Shown: positions 22,371 through 29,578 of the stretch, piece by piece
Position numbering within the stretch: the first letter of the stretch is position 1
How the letters are laid out: every line of letters begins with the position of its first letter
Assembly: GCA_036262075.1 (NCBI GenBank)
Contig: DATAJO010000042.1
Span: 1-29,578, forward strand
Source: JACDBZ01 sp036262075
GTDB lineage: Bacteria > Chloroflexota > Limnocylindria > QHBO01
Length of the DNA: 29,578 nucleotides
Direction of reading: 5' to 3'
Notes under the pieces: model-generated
The model's database searches: none
The model's input: the letters and a program-made list of their open reading frames with translations, nothing else
Told to the model about the DNA's origin: nothing
Translations under genes and position numbers: made by a program

Positions 22371-23936
22371 ATGGCCACCACGCCACGCATGAAGATCACG
22401 TACGCCACGCTGTCCGCCGACAACGAGGAGCTCCAGTCGGCGTTCGACGCGGCGCTCGAGCGCGCCCGGGCCGATCTCGGCCGCACGTACCCCATGCTCA
22501 TCGGCTCGGAGCAGCGGCTCCGCGACGAGACGTTCGAGGATCGTTCGCCGATCGACCGCGCCATGGTCGTCGCCCGCTTCCCGGTCGGCACGCGCGAGGA
22601 CGTGCGCGACGCGATCGCCGCGGCCCGTGCCGCCTATCCGGCCTGGCGCGACACCCCGTGGCGCGATCGGCTCGCCATCCTGCGCCGCGCCGCCGACCTC
22701 ATCAGCGAGCGGCAGTTCGACTACGCCGCGCTCATGGCCCTGGAGGTCGGCAAGAACCGGCTCGAGGCGCTCGGCGACGTGGAGGAGACGGCCGACCTGC
22801 TGCGCTACTACAGCGACGAGTTCGAGAAGGCCGATGGGTTCGTCAAGCCGATGGGCTCGCTGTCGGCCGCCGAGAAGACGCGCTCGGTCCTCCGCCCCTT
22901 CGGCGTCTTCGCGGTCATCAGCCCGTTCAACTTCCCTATGGCGCTCGCCGGCGGTCCCGCCGGCGGCGCGATGATCGCCGGCAACACCGTCGTCCTCAAG
23001 CCCTCGTCTGACGCGCCGCTCCTCGGCTGGAAGTTCGGCGAGGCGCTCCGCGAGGCGGGCCTGCCGTCCGGCGTGTTCAACCTCGTCACCGGCCCCGGCG
23101 AGACGGTCGGCGCCGAGCTCGAGGAGAACCGCGACGTCGACGGCATGGTCTTCACCGGCTCGTACGAGGTCGGCATGAAGCTGTACCGCGGCTTCACGAA
23201 GGAGTACCCGCGGCCGATCATTACCGAGATGGGCGGGAAGAACCCGGCCATCGTCACCCGCACCGCGGACCTCGACATCGCCGCCGAGGGCGCGATGCGA
23301 TCGGCCTTCGGCTTCGACGGCCAGAAGTGCTCGGCGCTCTCCCGCGTCTACGTCGAGAAGTCGGTCGCCCGCGAGTTCGTCGGCAAGCTCGTCGAGAAGA
23401 CCCGCAGCATCCAGGTCGGCGACCCCACCGACCGATCGAGCTGGATGGGCCCGGTCATCAACGAGCGCGCCCTGAAGAAGTTCCGCGACGCGGTCGAGGA
23501 GGCGAAGCGCGACGGCGGCACGATCGAGATCGGCGGCGAGGCCGACGACTCGACCGGCTGGTTCCCGACCCCCACGGTCGTGACCGGCCTTCCGCTCGAC
23601 CATCGCCTGTTCCGCGAGGAGCTGTTCGTCCCGCTCCTCGTCGTCGGCGAGGTGGACTCGCTCGACGAGGCCCTCGAGCGCGCCAACGACAGCCCGTACG
23701 GCCTGACCGCCGGGATCTTCAGCGGCGACGAAGCGGAGGTGAAGCGCTTCCTCGACACGATCCAGGCCGGCGTCGTGTACGTGAACCGGCGTGCCGGCGC
23801 GACGACCGGCGCCTGGCCGGGGATCCAGAGCTTCGGCGGCTGGAAGGGCTCCGGCTCGTCTGGCAAGAGCGGCCTCGGCCCGTACTACGTCCAGCAGTTC
23901 CTGCGGGAGCAGTCACAGACCGTCATCGGCGAGTAA
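22371..23936 (+). CDS. 1-Pyrroline-5-carboxylate dehydrogenase (aldehyde dehydrogenase superfamily)
   Basis: A 521-residue NAD-dependent enzyme that oxidises glutamate-5-semialdehyde to glutamate, the last step of proline or ornithine degradation. It has the RocA/PutA-type N-terminus (LIGSEQRL-, FPVGTREDVRDAIAAA), SPFNFPMALAGGPAGGA with the oxyanion Asn N187, general base E286 (ITEMGGKNP) and nucleophile C320 (GFDGQKCSALSR). The C-terminal NRRAGATTGAWPGIQSFGGWKGSGSSGKSGLG is characteristic of P5C dehydrogenases. Length agrees with the monofunctional form. AGGAGG lies 14 bases before the ATG, a little far; an ATG six codons later is closer to where family similarity begins. The aminotransferase downstream fits an ornithine or GABA route. 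Confidence 0.92.
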   Translation: MATTPRMKITYATLSADNEELQSAFDAALERARADLGRTYPMLIGSEQRLRDETFEDRSPIDRAMVVARFPVGTREDVRDAIAAARAAYPAWRDTPWRDRLAILRRAADLISERQFDYAALMALEVGKNRLEALGDVEETADLLRYYSDEFEKADGFVKPMGSLSAAEKTRSVLRPFGVFAVISPFNFPMALAGGPAGGAMIAGNTVVLKPSSDAPLLGWKFGEALREAGLPSGVFNLVTGPGETVGAELEENRDVDGMVFTGSYEVGMKLYRGFTKEYPRPIITEMGGKNPAIVTRTADLDIAAEGAMRSAFGFDGQKCSALSRVYVEKSVAREFVGKLVEKTRSIQVGDPTDRSSWMGPVINERALKKFRDAVEEAKRDGGTIEIGGEADDSTGWFPTPTVVTGLPLDHRLFREELFVPLLVVGEVDSLDEALERANDSPYGLTAGIFSGDEAEVKRFLDTIQAGVVYVNRRAGATTGAWPGIQSFGGWKGSGSSGKSGLGPYYVQQFLREQSQTVIGE

Positions 23937-24005
23937 GTCGCGTCTGCCAGCGGACGACCGCGCCTCGCGGTGGGTCCGGACGACATCGGGAGAGGAGGAG
24001 ATGTC

Positions 24006-24419
24006 ATGGCCGCCCCATTCGTGTCCCCGCCCGTCGACGAGGTGACCGTCGAACCGTCCGGCTGGTTCGCGGTCCAGCTGCGCTACGCGTACCGGACCGG
24101 CGATTCCGGCGAGGTGGCGCTCGTCGAGGACCGCGTGATCCTCGTCGACGGCGCCGACGAGGAGGCGGCGCTCGGCCGAGCCGTCGAGATGGCGCCGGTG
24201 TACGAGGACGACTACGAGACCGATGACGGCGAGGCGGGCACGATCCGCTTCGAGGGCATCGTGGCCATCAAGGAGCTCGACGACCCACCGTCGGCGGGCA
24301 CCGAGGTCTGGCACGAGTTCATGTCACCGGACCCGCAGCGACCCGCGGATGAGGAGGGCGAACCGCTCCCGCCGGTCTACCCCGAGGAGATGGCCTTCCC
24401 CCGCGCCCACGACGACTGA
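24006..24419 (+). CDS. Small acidic DUF4288-like protein
   Basis: A 137-residue soluble, acidic protein. GWFAVQLRYAY (18-28), EDRVILVDGADEEAALGRAVEMA and the C-terminal GIVAIKEL resemble DUF4288 proteins, whose function is unknown. The ATG at 24006 has a strong Shine-Dalgarno stretch (GGAGGAG) with a short spacing; an in-frame GTG 12 codons upstream lacks one. It lies between the P5C dehydrogenase and the aminotransferase genes and may be part of the same transcript. No catalytic residues are evident. Confidence 0.7.
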   Translation: MAAPFVSPPVDEVTVEPSGWFAVQLRYAYRTGDSGEVALVEDRVILVDGADEEAALGRAVEMAPVYEDDYETDDGEAGTIRFEGIVAIKELDDPPSAGTEVWHEFMSPDPQRPADEEGEPLPPVYPEEMAFPRAHDD

Positions 24420-24430
24420 CCGGCGTTATC

Positions 24431-24454
24431 GGCTAGCATGCTGGGCGTCTAGCC
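24431..24454. promoter_or_regulatory. Inverted repeat overlapping a possible -10, upstream of the aminotransferase
   Basis: GGCTAG (24431-24436) and CTAGCC (24449-24454) form a palindrome with a 12-base centre. TAGCAT at 24434-24439 could be a -10 box inside it. No -35 was found, so an operator or small hairpin is only possible. Confidence 0.25.
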
Positions 24455-24503
24455 AGGGTGCGCGGGCAGGACGCGCCGCTCCGATGACGGAGTGAACCCA
24501 CCG

Positions 24504-25868
24504 ATGACGACCACCGACACCACCCGCTCGCCTGCGGCTGCGCACGACCAGGCCGCGCCGCACATCGTCACCGAGCTGCCCGGCCCGCGGGCGCGCGAGA
24601 TCATCGCCCGCGACGAGGCCGTCGCCAGTCCCTCGCTGACACGCGCCTACGCGCTCGTCGCCGAGTCCGGCCGGGGCTCGGTCGTGACCGACGTCGACGG
24701 CAACCGCTTCCTCGACTTCGCCGCCGGCATCGCCGTGTGCTCGACCGGTCACGCCCATCCGAAGGTCGTCGCGGCCATCAAGGAGCAGGCGGATCGGCTC
24801 ATCCATATCGCGGCCACCGACTTCTACGAGCCGCGCTACCTCGAGCTCATGGAACGCCTGGCCGGCATCGCGCCGTTCGAGGAGAAGGCGCGGGTGTTCC
24901 TCACCAACTCGGGCACCGAGGCGGTCGAGGGCGCCATCAAGCTCGCCCGCTATCACACCCATCGGCCCGGGATCATCGCCTTCGAGGGAGCCTTCCACGG
25001 CCGGACGATGGGCGCGCTGAGCCTGACGAACTCGAAGGTCAAGCAGCGCGCCGGCTTCGGCCCGCTGCTGCCGATGGTCCACCATGCCCCATTCCCGCGG
25101 GCCCGCACGTGGCGCGAGGGCTCGGGCGGCGACGGGAGCGCCGAGCTCGAGTACCTGAAGCGCACGATCTTCGGGCGCCAGATCGCCCCGTCGGACGTCG
25201 CCGCCATCGTCGTCGAGCCGATCCAGGGCGAGGGCGGCTACTTCCCGGCCCCGCCGGCCTTCCTGCGCGGCCTGCGCGAGCTGTGCGACGAGCACGGCAT
25301 GCTGCTCATCGCCGACGAGATCCAGTCGGGCATGGGCCGCACCGGCCGGTGGTGGGCGGTCGAGCACGCCGAGGTCGAGCCGGACATCGTGACCGTTGCC
25401 AAGGGCATCGCCTCCGGCATGCCGATCGGCGCGTTCATCGCCCGCGACTCGGTCTGGACCTGGCCGCCCGGCGCCCACGGCTCGACGTTCGCCGGTAACC
25501 CGATCTGCGCCGCGGCGGCACTCGCCACGATCGACGTCATCGAGTCCGAGGGGATGGCGAACGCGGCCGCCATGGGCGATCGGCTGCGGGCCGGGCTCGA
25601 GCGCGTCGCCACGCCGGCGGTGCGGGACATCCGTGGCGCGGGGCTCATGCTCGGCGTCGAGTTCGAGACCCACGAGGCCGCGGAGGCGGTCCAGGAGGCC
25701 GCGTTCCGTGCCGGCCTGCTGACCCTCGAGTGCGGCGAGTCGTCGCTGCGCTTCAGTCCGCCGCTCATCGTGAGCGAGGCCGAGGTCGACACCGCGGTCG
25801 GCATCTTCGCCGATGCGGTCCGCGCCGCCGGGCACCCCGAGGAGGGACCGGCCGAGATCGGCGGCTGA
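24504..25868 (+). CDS. Class III PLP-dependent aminotransferase (GABA / acetylornithine type)
   Basis: A 454-residue fold-type I transaminase. Features: FLDFAAGIAVCSTGHAHP, NSGTEAVEGAIKLARYHT (phosphate-binding region), FEGAFHGRTMGALSLT, VEPIQGEGGYFPAPPAF, LIADEIQSGMGRTGRWWAVEH with the PLP-ring Asp, and PLP lysine K300 in VTVAKGIASGMPIG. The extended N-terminus and the HIAATDFYEPRY segment favour a 4-aminobutyrate or 5-aminovalerate type over ArgD. With the P5C dehydrogenase nearby, ornithine delta-transamination is another reasonable role. The ATG at 24504 is chosen; a GTG at 24492 in the same frame is possible. Confidence 0.88.
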   Translation: MTTTDTTRSPAAAHDQAAPHIVTELPGPRAREIIARDEAVASPSLTRAYALVAESGRGSVVTDVDGNRFLDFAAGIAVCSTGHAHPKVVAAIKEQADRLIHIAATDFYEPRYLELMERLAGIAPFEEKARVFLTNSGTEAVEGAIKLARYHTHRPGIIAFEGAFHGRTMGALSLTNSKVKQRAGFGPLLPMVHHAPFPRARTWREGSGGDGSAELEYLKRTIFGRQIAPSDVAAIVVEPIQGEGGYFPAPPAFLRGLRELCDEHGMLLIADEIQSGMGRTGRWWAVEHAEVEPDIVTVAKGIASGMPIGAFIARDSVWTWPPGAHGSTFAGNPICAAAALATIDVIESEGMANAAAMGDRLRAGLERVATPAVRDIRGAGLMLGVEFETHEAAEAVQEAAFRAGLLTLECGESSLRFSPPLIVSEAEVDTAVGIFADAVRAAGHPEEGPAEIGG

Positions 25869-25876
25869 GGCCGCCG
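25859..25876. terminator. Short hairpin with the aminotransferase stop codon in its loop
   Basis: CGGCGGC (25859-25865) pairs with GCCGCCG (25870-25876), leaving TGAG as the loop, between two convergent genes whose stops are only 15 bases apart. It could slow transcription from either side, but there is no T run and such short GC stems are common at this GC content. Confidence 0.3.
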
Positions 25877-25883
25877 GCGGGAG

Positions 25884-27173
25884 TCAGGTCCCGTCGGCGA
25901 GGTCGCTCAGGCTCGTCGGCACCAGGCCGCGGCCGCGCAGCCCACTGATCAGCGAGGGCAGCGCCGGGTACGTGTTGTAGCCGCCAAGGTGCATCAGGAC
26001 GATCGACCCGTTCGTCGCGCGGCCGAGCACCTTGTCGATGATCTGGACGGCACTCGGGCCGGTGTCGCTCGGCGGCGGCGGACGCCAGTCGATGGTGTCG
26101 ATGTCCCACATCACGGTCTTCGTCCAGCCGGCCGCGGCGGCCGCGGCACGCACGCCGGCGTCGTGGGCACCGAACGGCGGACGCCAATAGGGCTTGGTCG
26201 ACATGCCCGTGATGGCCTTCACCGTCGTCTCGGTCGAGGTCAGCTGTGACGCGATGAAGCTGGCCGACGGCCGGCTCGCCGGGCAATCCGAGGCGCCACC
26301 ACCCCGCACGAGGTCGCAGTGGTCCTTCGTGTGGTTGCCGATCTCGAAGAGCGCCGGATAGTTGTCGACGAACTCGAGCACGGCATTCCCGGCGGACGTC
26401 GCGGCCGCATCGCCGGTCGCAAAGATGGTCGTGCACACGCCGTGGACGAACAGGCGCTTCACGATCGCGAGCGCCGGATCGGTTCGCCCGCCGAGGTCGA
26501 ACGTGAGCGAGATCTCCGGACCGGCGGCCGTCAGCCGGGTCCACACCGCCGGCGCGCCACCGCGCTTGGGCGTCGTGTCACATGCGAGAACCCGAGCGCG
26601 GCTCGACCCGCCGGACGGAACCCAGGTGCCGGCGAGCGGCCCGCTGGTGATCGCGTAGTGGATCGTGCCGTTGATGGCGGCCGCCATCGAGGCGGACGCG
26701 CTCGACGCCGTCGCGAAGCGCACGACCCGGCCGCTGAGGAACCCGCCGCTCGCGTCGAACTTGAATCCCTGGACGTCGCCGGCCGGGATGGTGATCGTGC
26801 GCGGCGGGCTGAAGATCTGCTGTCCGACGAAGCCGATGACATAAGCGACGATCGACTCGCGCACCCAGTAGCCGGCCAGCGGACCGGTCGACATGCGCAG
26901 GAAGAACCCGCCGCGGCTGCCCACGAACGCCCGCTGGGTCGACTGCACCGTGGTCGGCGCCGCGATCGTCACCGCCTTGCTGCCCGAGATCGCTCCGGTC
27001 GAGGGATTCAGGAGGTGGCCGGTAACGTGACCGGCCTCGAGCCGCATCGCCATCGGCGCGGACGGCGTCGGCGAGACGGCGAGCGCCGCCGATGGGCCGG
27101 TCAGGGCCCACGTGCCGGTGGCGACGGTCGCGACCAGGGCGACGAGCGCCAGGTGGAGCAGTCGACGTCGCAT
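25884..27173 (-). CDS. Secreted NodB-type polysaccharide deacetylase with N-terminal repeats
   Basis: A 429-residue exported protein with a signal peptide at about 1-32. Residues 46-108 and 130-188 are two related, roughly 60-residue repeats, each ending in STGPLAGYWV- or TSGPLAGTWV-like sequence, of a type I do not recognise. The NodB domain spans about 220-425. Motif 1 is LTFDLGGR (D226 present, the usual second Asp is L227), motif 2 HTKDH (H281, H285), motif 3 RPPFG (R331), motif 4 WDIDTIDW, motif 5 LMHLGG (H395). Such enzymes remove acetyl groups from cell-wall or exopolysaccharide amino sugars. Cys 198, 247, 286 and 297 match those of the upstream paralogue. It is the last gene of a three-gene run. 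Confidence 0.87.
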   Translation of the reverse strand: MRRRLLHLALVALVATVATGTWALTGPSAALAVSPTPSAPMAMRLEAGHVTGHLLNPSTGAISGSKAVTIAAPTTVQSTQRAFVGSRGGFFLRMSTGPLAGYWVRESIVAYVIGFVGQQIFSPPRTITIPAGDVQGFKFDASGGFLSGRVVRFATASSASASMAAAINGTIHYAITSGPLAGTWVPSGGSSRARVLACDTTPKRGGAPAVWTRLTAAGPEISLTFDLGGRTDPALAIVKRLFVHGVCTTIFATGDAAATSAGNAVLEFVDNYPALFEIGNHTKDHCDLVRGGGASDCPASRPSASFIASQLTSTETTVKAITGMSTKPYWRPPFGAHDAGVRAAAAAAGWTKTVMWDIDTIDWRPPPPSDTGPSAVQIIDKVLGRATNGSIVLMHLGGYNTYPALPSLISGLRGRGLVPTSLSDLADGT

Positions 27174-27186
27174 GCTGGGACTCCTG

Positions 27187-28353
27187 TCAGCGGAGGAGGT
27201 CGGACAGGCTCGTCAGCGTGAAGCCGCGGTCGCGCAGGCCCGGCACGATGAGCCGCAGCGCGTCGAGCGTCTCGTAGCCGCCGAGGTGGAACAGCACGTT
27301 CGAGCCGTTCACCGCGTTGCCGATGACCTTCGAGGCGATCTGCTCCGCGTTCGGGCCACCGTCGGAGATCGGCTTCCAGTCGATCGTGTCGATGTCCCAC
27401 ATGAACGTCTTCGTGTAGCCCGCGGCGGCGACGGCGTTCAGCACGGCATCGTTGTACGAGCCGTACGGCGGCCGCCAGTAGGGCTGCGGGTTCTGGCCGG
27501 TGCCGGCACGAAGGATGGCCTCCGCATCGGTCAGCTCCTTGCGGATCCGGTTGGCGTCGAAGGACCCGGTGCACGGCGCGGTCGTCGGGGAGCCACCGCC
27601 CCCGCGGGCGAGGTCGCAGTGGTACATCGTGTGGTTGGCGATCTCGAACAGCTCCGGGTGGGCCTTGATGATGGCAAGCACCTGCTGGCCCTGCGGTGTC
27701 TGGCTCATCACGCCGGTCGCGAAGATGGTGGCGCACACCCGGTTCGCGACCAGGAAGTTCATGATGTCGACCGCCGGCTCCATGCGGCCGCCCATGTCGA
27801 AGGTCAGGGCGACGCCGGGACCCGCGTTCGGGATGGTGCGGAAGACCTGGATGCCGCCGGCGCCGACGCGGTTGCCGGCCGTGCAGCCCCCACCGCCGCC
27901 ACCCCCGCCCTGGGTCGGCGCGGCGGTCGGTCGCGGGGTCGCGGGTGGCGCGGTCGGCGTCGGTGCCGCGGTGACGCCCGGCTCGAGGCTGACGATGAGC
28001 GTCCAGCCGGCCTCGATGATCCCCGGATTCGTGACGAGCGACGGATAGCGCTCGGCGTTCCAGTCCTGGAGCTGCTCGACCGTCGCGCCGTACCGGCGGG
28101 CGATGCCCGACAGCGACTCTCCCGCGCGGACGACGTGCTCGGTGCCGGCGAAGTCCGATGGCTCCGCGCTCGGCTCCCCCGACGGCGACGGCTCGTTCGG
28201 CGTGACGCTTCCGCCGGCGGTCGGCGATGCGGGCACCCCGGAGGGCGGCGCGGAGGGCGCCAGGGACGGCGACGCGGACGGGTCACCTCCGAAGCACGCG
28301 CTGAGCAGCACGAGCACGGCGAGCAGCGCCGGGACGGCGCGGACGGGTCGCAT
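27187..28353 (-). CDS. LysM-containing lipoprotein with NodB-type deacetylase domain
   Basis: A 388-residue lipoprotein: signal with lipobox LSAC (C20), a Pro/Ser/Ala linker (21-70), a LysM peptidoglycan-binding domain (about 73-122, HVVRAGESLSGIARRYGAT), a Pro/Thr and Gly-rich linker, then a NodB domain (about 180-386). Motif 1 is LTFDMGGR (D186, with M187 replacing the usual Asp), motif 2 HTMYH (H241, H245), motif 3 RPPYG (R294), motif 4 WDIDTIDW, motif 5 LFHLGG (H356). It probably acts on peptidoglycan or an attached glycan at the cell surface. The start at MRPVRAV is chosen because it gives a proper signal peptide; the open frame runs 40 codons further. It starts four bases after the LON-domain gene and is paralogous to the next gene. 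Confidence 0.88.
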   Translation of the reverse strand: MRPVRAVPALLAVLVLLSACFGGDPSASPSLAPSAPPSGVPASPTAGGSVTPNEPSPSGEPSAEPSDFAGTEHVVRAGESLSGIARRYGATVEQLQDWNAERYPSLVTNPGIIEAGWTLIVSLEPGVTAAPTPTAPPATPRPTAAPTQGGGGGGGGCTAGNRVGAGGIQVFRTIPNAGPGVALTFDMGGRMEPAVDIMNFLVANRVCATIFATGVMSQTPQGQQVLAIIKAHPELFEIANHTMYHCDLARGGGGSPTTAPCTGSFDANRIRKELTDAEAILRAGTGQNPQPYWRPPYGSYNDAVLNAVAAAGYTKTFMWDIDTIDWKPISDGGPNAEQIASKVIGNAVNGSNVLFHLGGYETLDALRLIVPGLRDRGFTLTSLSDLLR

Positions 28354-28357
28354 CGGT

Positions 28358-29071
28358 CTAGTTCGGGTGATAGTCGAGCTGGCCGGCGGCGACCGGCGGC
28401 AGCGATCCGTCGTCGAGCAGGCGGCGCTCGCGACGGAGGAGGTTGAGCTCGGCCCGGAGCCGGGTGGCGGCATCGGGCAGCTCGAGCAGCTGCTGCTTGC
28501 GAACCAGCTCCACCTGGAGCACGCCCGCGACCGCGTAGCTCGCGGCCGCCGGGTCGTCCGGCAGCTGGATCGGCTTGAGAACCTCGTCGAGGGTCGCGGT
28601 CACGTCGCGTGGCTCCTGTGTCTGGTCCCCGACGGACGCATGGCGGGCCACGTAGCGTTTCACGGTGGCGAGATAGGCATCCAGCGCGCGCTGCACCTGC
28701 GGCACGAGGCCGGTCGCCTCGCTGCCCTCCAGCTCGGGCAGCTCCGTCACCTCGACGGTCGTGAACGGACCGGACCGATGCACCTCGTCGATCCGGGCGC
28801 GCGCCACGCCGACGACGAGCAGGAGCCATCGGCCGTCCGCGAACTGCTCGGCACTGCGGACCTCGCAGATCGTCCCGATCAGGCTCGTCGTCGCCTCGCC
28901 GCCCACCTCCCGACCGTCGGTGATCATGCTCACCACCAGGCGCCCGGCGAACGGGGACCCGTCGGCCAGGACGGCGCTCGCCATCGCCCGATACCGCTCC
29001 TCGAACACGTGGATCGGGAGGGGCAGATGCGGGAAGACGACGGTGTGCAGGGGGAAGTGCGGAAGGCGCAT
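28358..29071 (-). CDS. LON substrate-binding-domain protein
   Basis: A 237-residue stand-alone protein resembling the N-terminal domain of Lon protease without the AAA+ and protease parts. It begins MRLPHFPLHTVVFPHLPLPIHVFEERY, the typical PUA-like beta start, continues with GTICEVRSAEQFADGRWLLLVVGVARARI, and has a helical C-terminal half (VAGVLQVELVRKQQLLELPDAATRL). Length agrees with the stand-alone LON family, whose function is poorly known. The open frame runs upstream through the 204-bp repeats, but the family N-terminus fixes the start at 29071. It heads the operon with the two deacetylases; a functional link is not obvious. Confidence 0.88.
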   Translation of the reverse strand: MRLPHFPLHTVVFPHLPLPIHVFEERYRAMASAVLADGSPFAGRLVVSMITDGREVGGEATTSLIGTICEVRSAEQFADGRWLLLVVGVARARIDEVHRSGPFTTVEVTELPELEGSEATGLVPQVQRALDAYLATVKRYVARHASVGDQTQEPRDVTATLDEVLKPIQLPDDPAAASYAVAGVLQVELVRKQQLLELPDAATRLRAELNLLRRERRLLDDGSLPPVAAGQLDYHPN

Positions 29072-29170
29072 CGCGGCGCATCGTCGCACCCGGCCCGCGG
29101 CCCCGCAACCGAACGAGCGGGGCTCTGGTTGGTTGTTGGGCCTGCTGGCTGCTCGCTGTGGCGAGAGGAT

Positions 29171-29310
29171 TTCACCGGAAGGCCGATCCACGCGGCGTTT
29201 TCGCGCCGTGGCGAGCACCGGGACGCACGAACCGCACGCCGATGCGCCCCTCACGCTCACCGGCGCTCGCTGCAGTCGACAAACGACACGCCACAAGCGC
29301 TTCCGGTGAA
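29171..29310. repeat. Inverted-repeat-bounded core of tandem unit 1
   Basis: TTCACCGGAA at 29171-29180 is the exact reverse complement of TTCCGGTGAA at 29301-29310, bounding a 140-base core (11 paired bases counting the next inner pair). The spacing is identical in unit 2, suggesting a MITE-like or structured unit. Confidence 0.7.
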
Positions 29311-29374
29311 GAATGCTCGCCCTGGCGCGAACCGGAGCGCGAACCAGCGCCGCCGCTCGCCGTGGCGAGAGGAT

Positions 29375-29514
29375 TTCACCGGAAGGCCGATCCACGCGGC
29401 GTTTTCGCGCTGTGGCGAGCACCCGCACGCACGACCTGCACGCCGATGCGCCGCTCACGCTCACCAGCTCTCGCTGCAGTCGACAAACGACACGCCGGGA
29501 GCCCTTCCGGTGAA
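29375..29514. repeat. Inverted-repeat-bounded core of tandem unit 2
   Basis: TTCACCGGAA at 29375-29384 and TTCCGGTGAA at 29505-29514 again bound 140 bases. The terminal inverted repeats are unchanged although the neighbouring bases differ from unit 1. Confidence 0.7.
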
Positions 29515-29578
29515 TAGCTCTCGCTGGAGCGCGAACCGCCACGCACCAGCCCGCCGATGCTCGCCGTAGCAAGAGGAA

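Larger units (their letters stand above)
29151..29578. repeat. 204-bp tandem repeat array, two full units plus the start of a third
   Basis: Units begin with GCTCGC at 29151, 29355 and 29559, exactly 204 bases apart. The first two are very similar over their first 165 or so bases and diverge in the last 40; the third is cut by the window end and already differs (GTAGCAAGAGG for GTGGCGAGAGG). The unit is a multiple of three, so long open frames run through it on both strands, but none looks like a protein family. The array occupies nearly all of the 500 bases upstream of the LON-domain gene; 29072-29150 shows nothing else recognisable. Confidence 0.85.

Noticed and set aside
28103..29569. Long plus-strand frame across the LON gene and the repeats
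   Set aside because: Antisense to a clear LON-domain gene; it stays open only because of high GC and the 204-bp (68-codon) period.
29151..29578. CRISPR-like array
   Set aside because: Units are 204 bases with 140-base cores, far too long for CRISPR repeats, and no cas genes are present.

Overview
The window is about 70% GC, densely packed, and rich in four-base stop/start overlaps (eight pairs). Its exported proteins carry lipoprotein signals (LSAC, LVAC) and there is a sortase-like C-terminal tail, which suggests a single-membrane cell envelope. The gene mix (ECF sigma factor with a DUF5667 partner, KBL/TDH, MalEFG-type sugar transporter, tandem NodB deacetylases) fits a high-GC Chloroflexota lineage such as Limnocylindria. 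An actinobacterium cannot be excluded, because there is no rRNA or other phylogenetic marker here.

Left part (1-5.7 kb): the tail of a surface-anchored protein, then a convergent ECF sigma factor / DUF5667 membrane protein pair. Next come 2-amino-3-ketobutyrate CoA ligase and an L-threonine 3-dehydrogenase-like enzyme, both on the minus strand, with a D-glucuronyl C5-epimerase-like gene on the plus strand between them. The two enzymes together could convert threonine to glycine and acetyl-CoA, but the dehydrogenase gene is translationally coupled to an unusual PP-loop protein.

Middle-left (5.7-13.9 kb, all minus strand): a small membrane protein, a fumarylacetoacetate-hydrolase-family enzyme, an ABC-2 polysaccharide exporter (permease plus an ATPase ending in a zinc ribbon), two related GT4 glycosyltransferases, and a two-domain protein combining a beta-rich N-terminus with a QueC-like PP-loop/4-Cys region. 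This reads as a surface-glycan synthesis and export locus. The PP-loop protein, with its coupled dehydrogenase and the nearby epimerase, is the best candidate for undescribed chemistry.

Middle-right (13.9-22.1 kb, plus strand): a LacI-type regulator behind a well-formed promoter with two palindromic operators, then a MalE/MalF/MalG-like importer that lacks its own ATPase. A frameshifted remnant of a GH13 alpha-glucan hydrolase follows. Next is a coupled four-gene operon: NarL-type histidine kinase, response regulator, lipoprotein and methyltransferase.

Right part (22.1-29.6 kb): 1-pyrroline-5-carboxylate dehydrogenase behind a promoter and a long 5' hairpin, a DUF4288-like protein, and a class III aminotransferase, together suggesting catabolism of ornithine, GABA or related amino acids. 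A minus-strand operon then encodes a LON-domain protein and two paralogous secreted NodB deacetylases with an altered first catalytic motif. The window ends in a 204-bp tandem repeat array running off the edge. No tRNA, rRNA, CRISPR array or transposase was seen.
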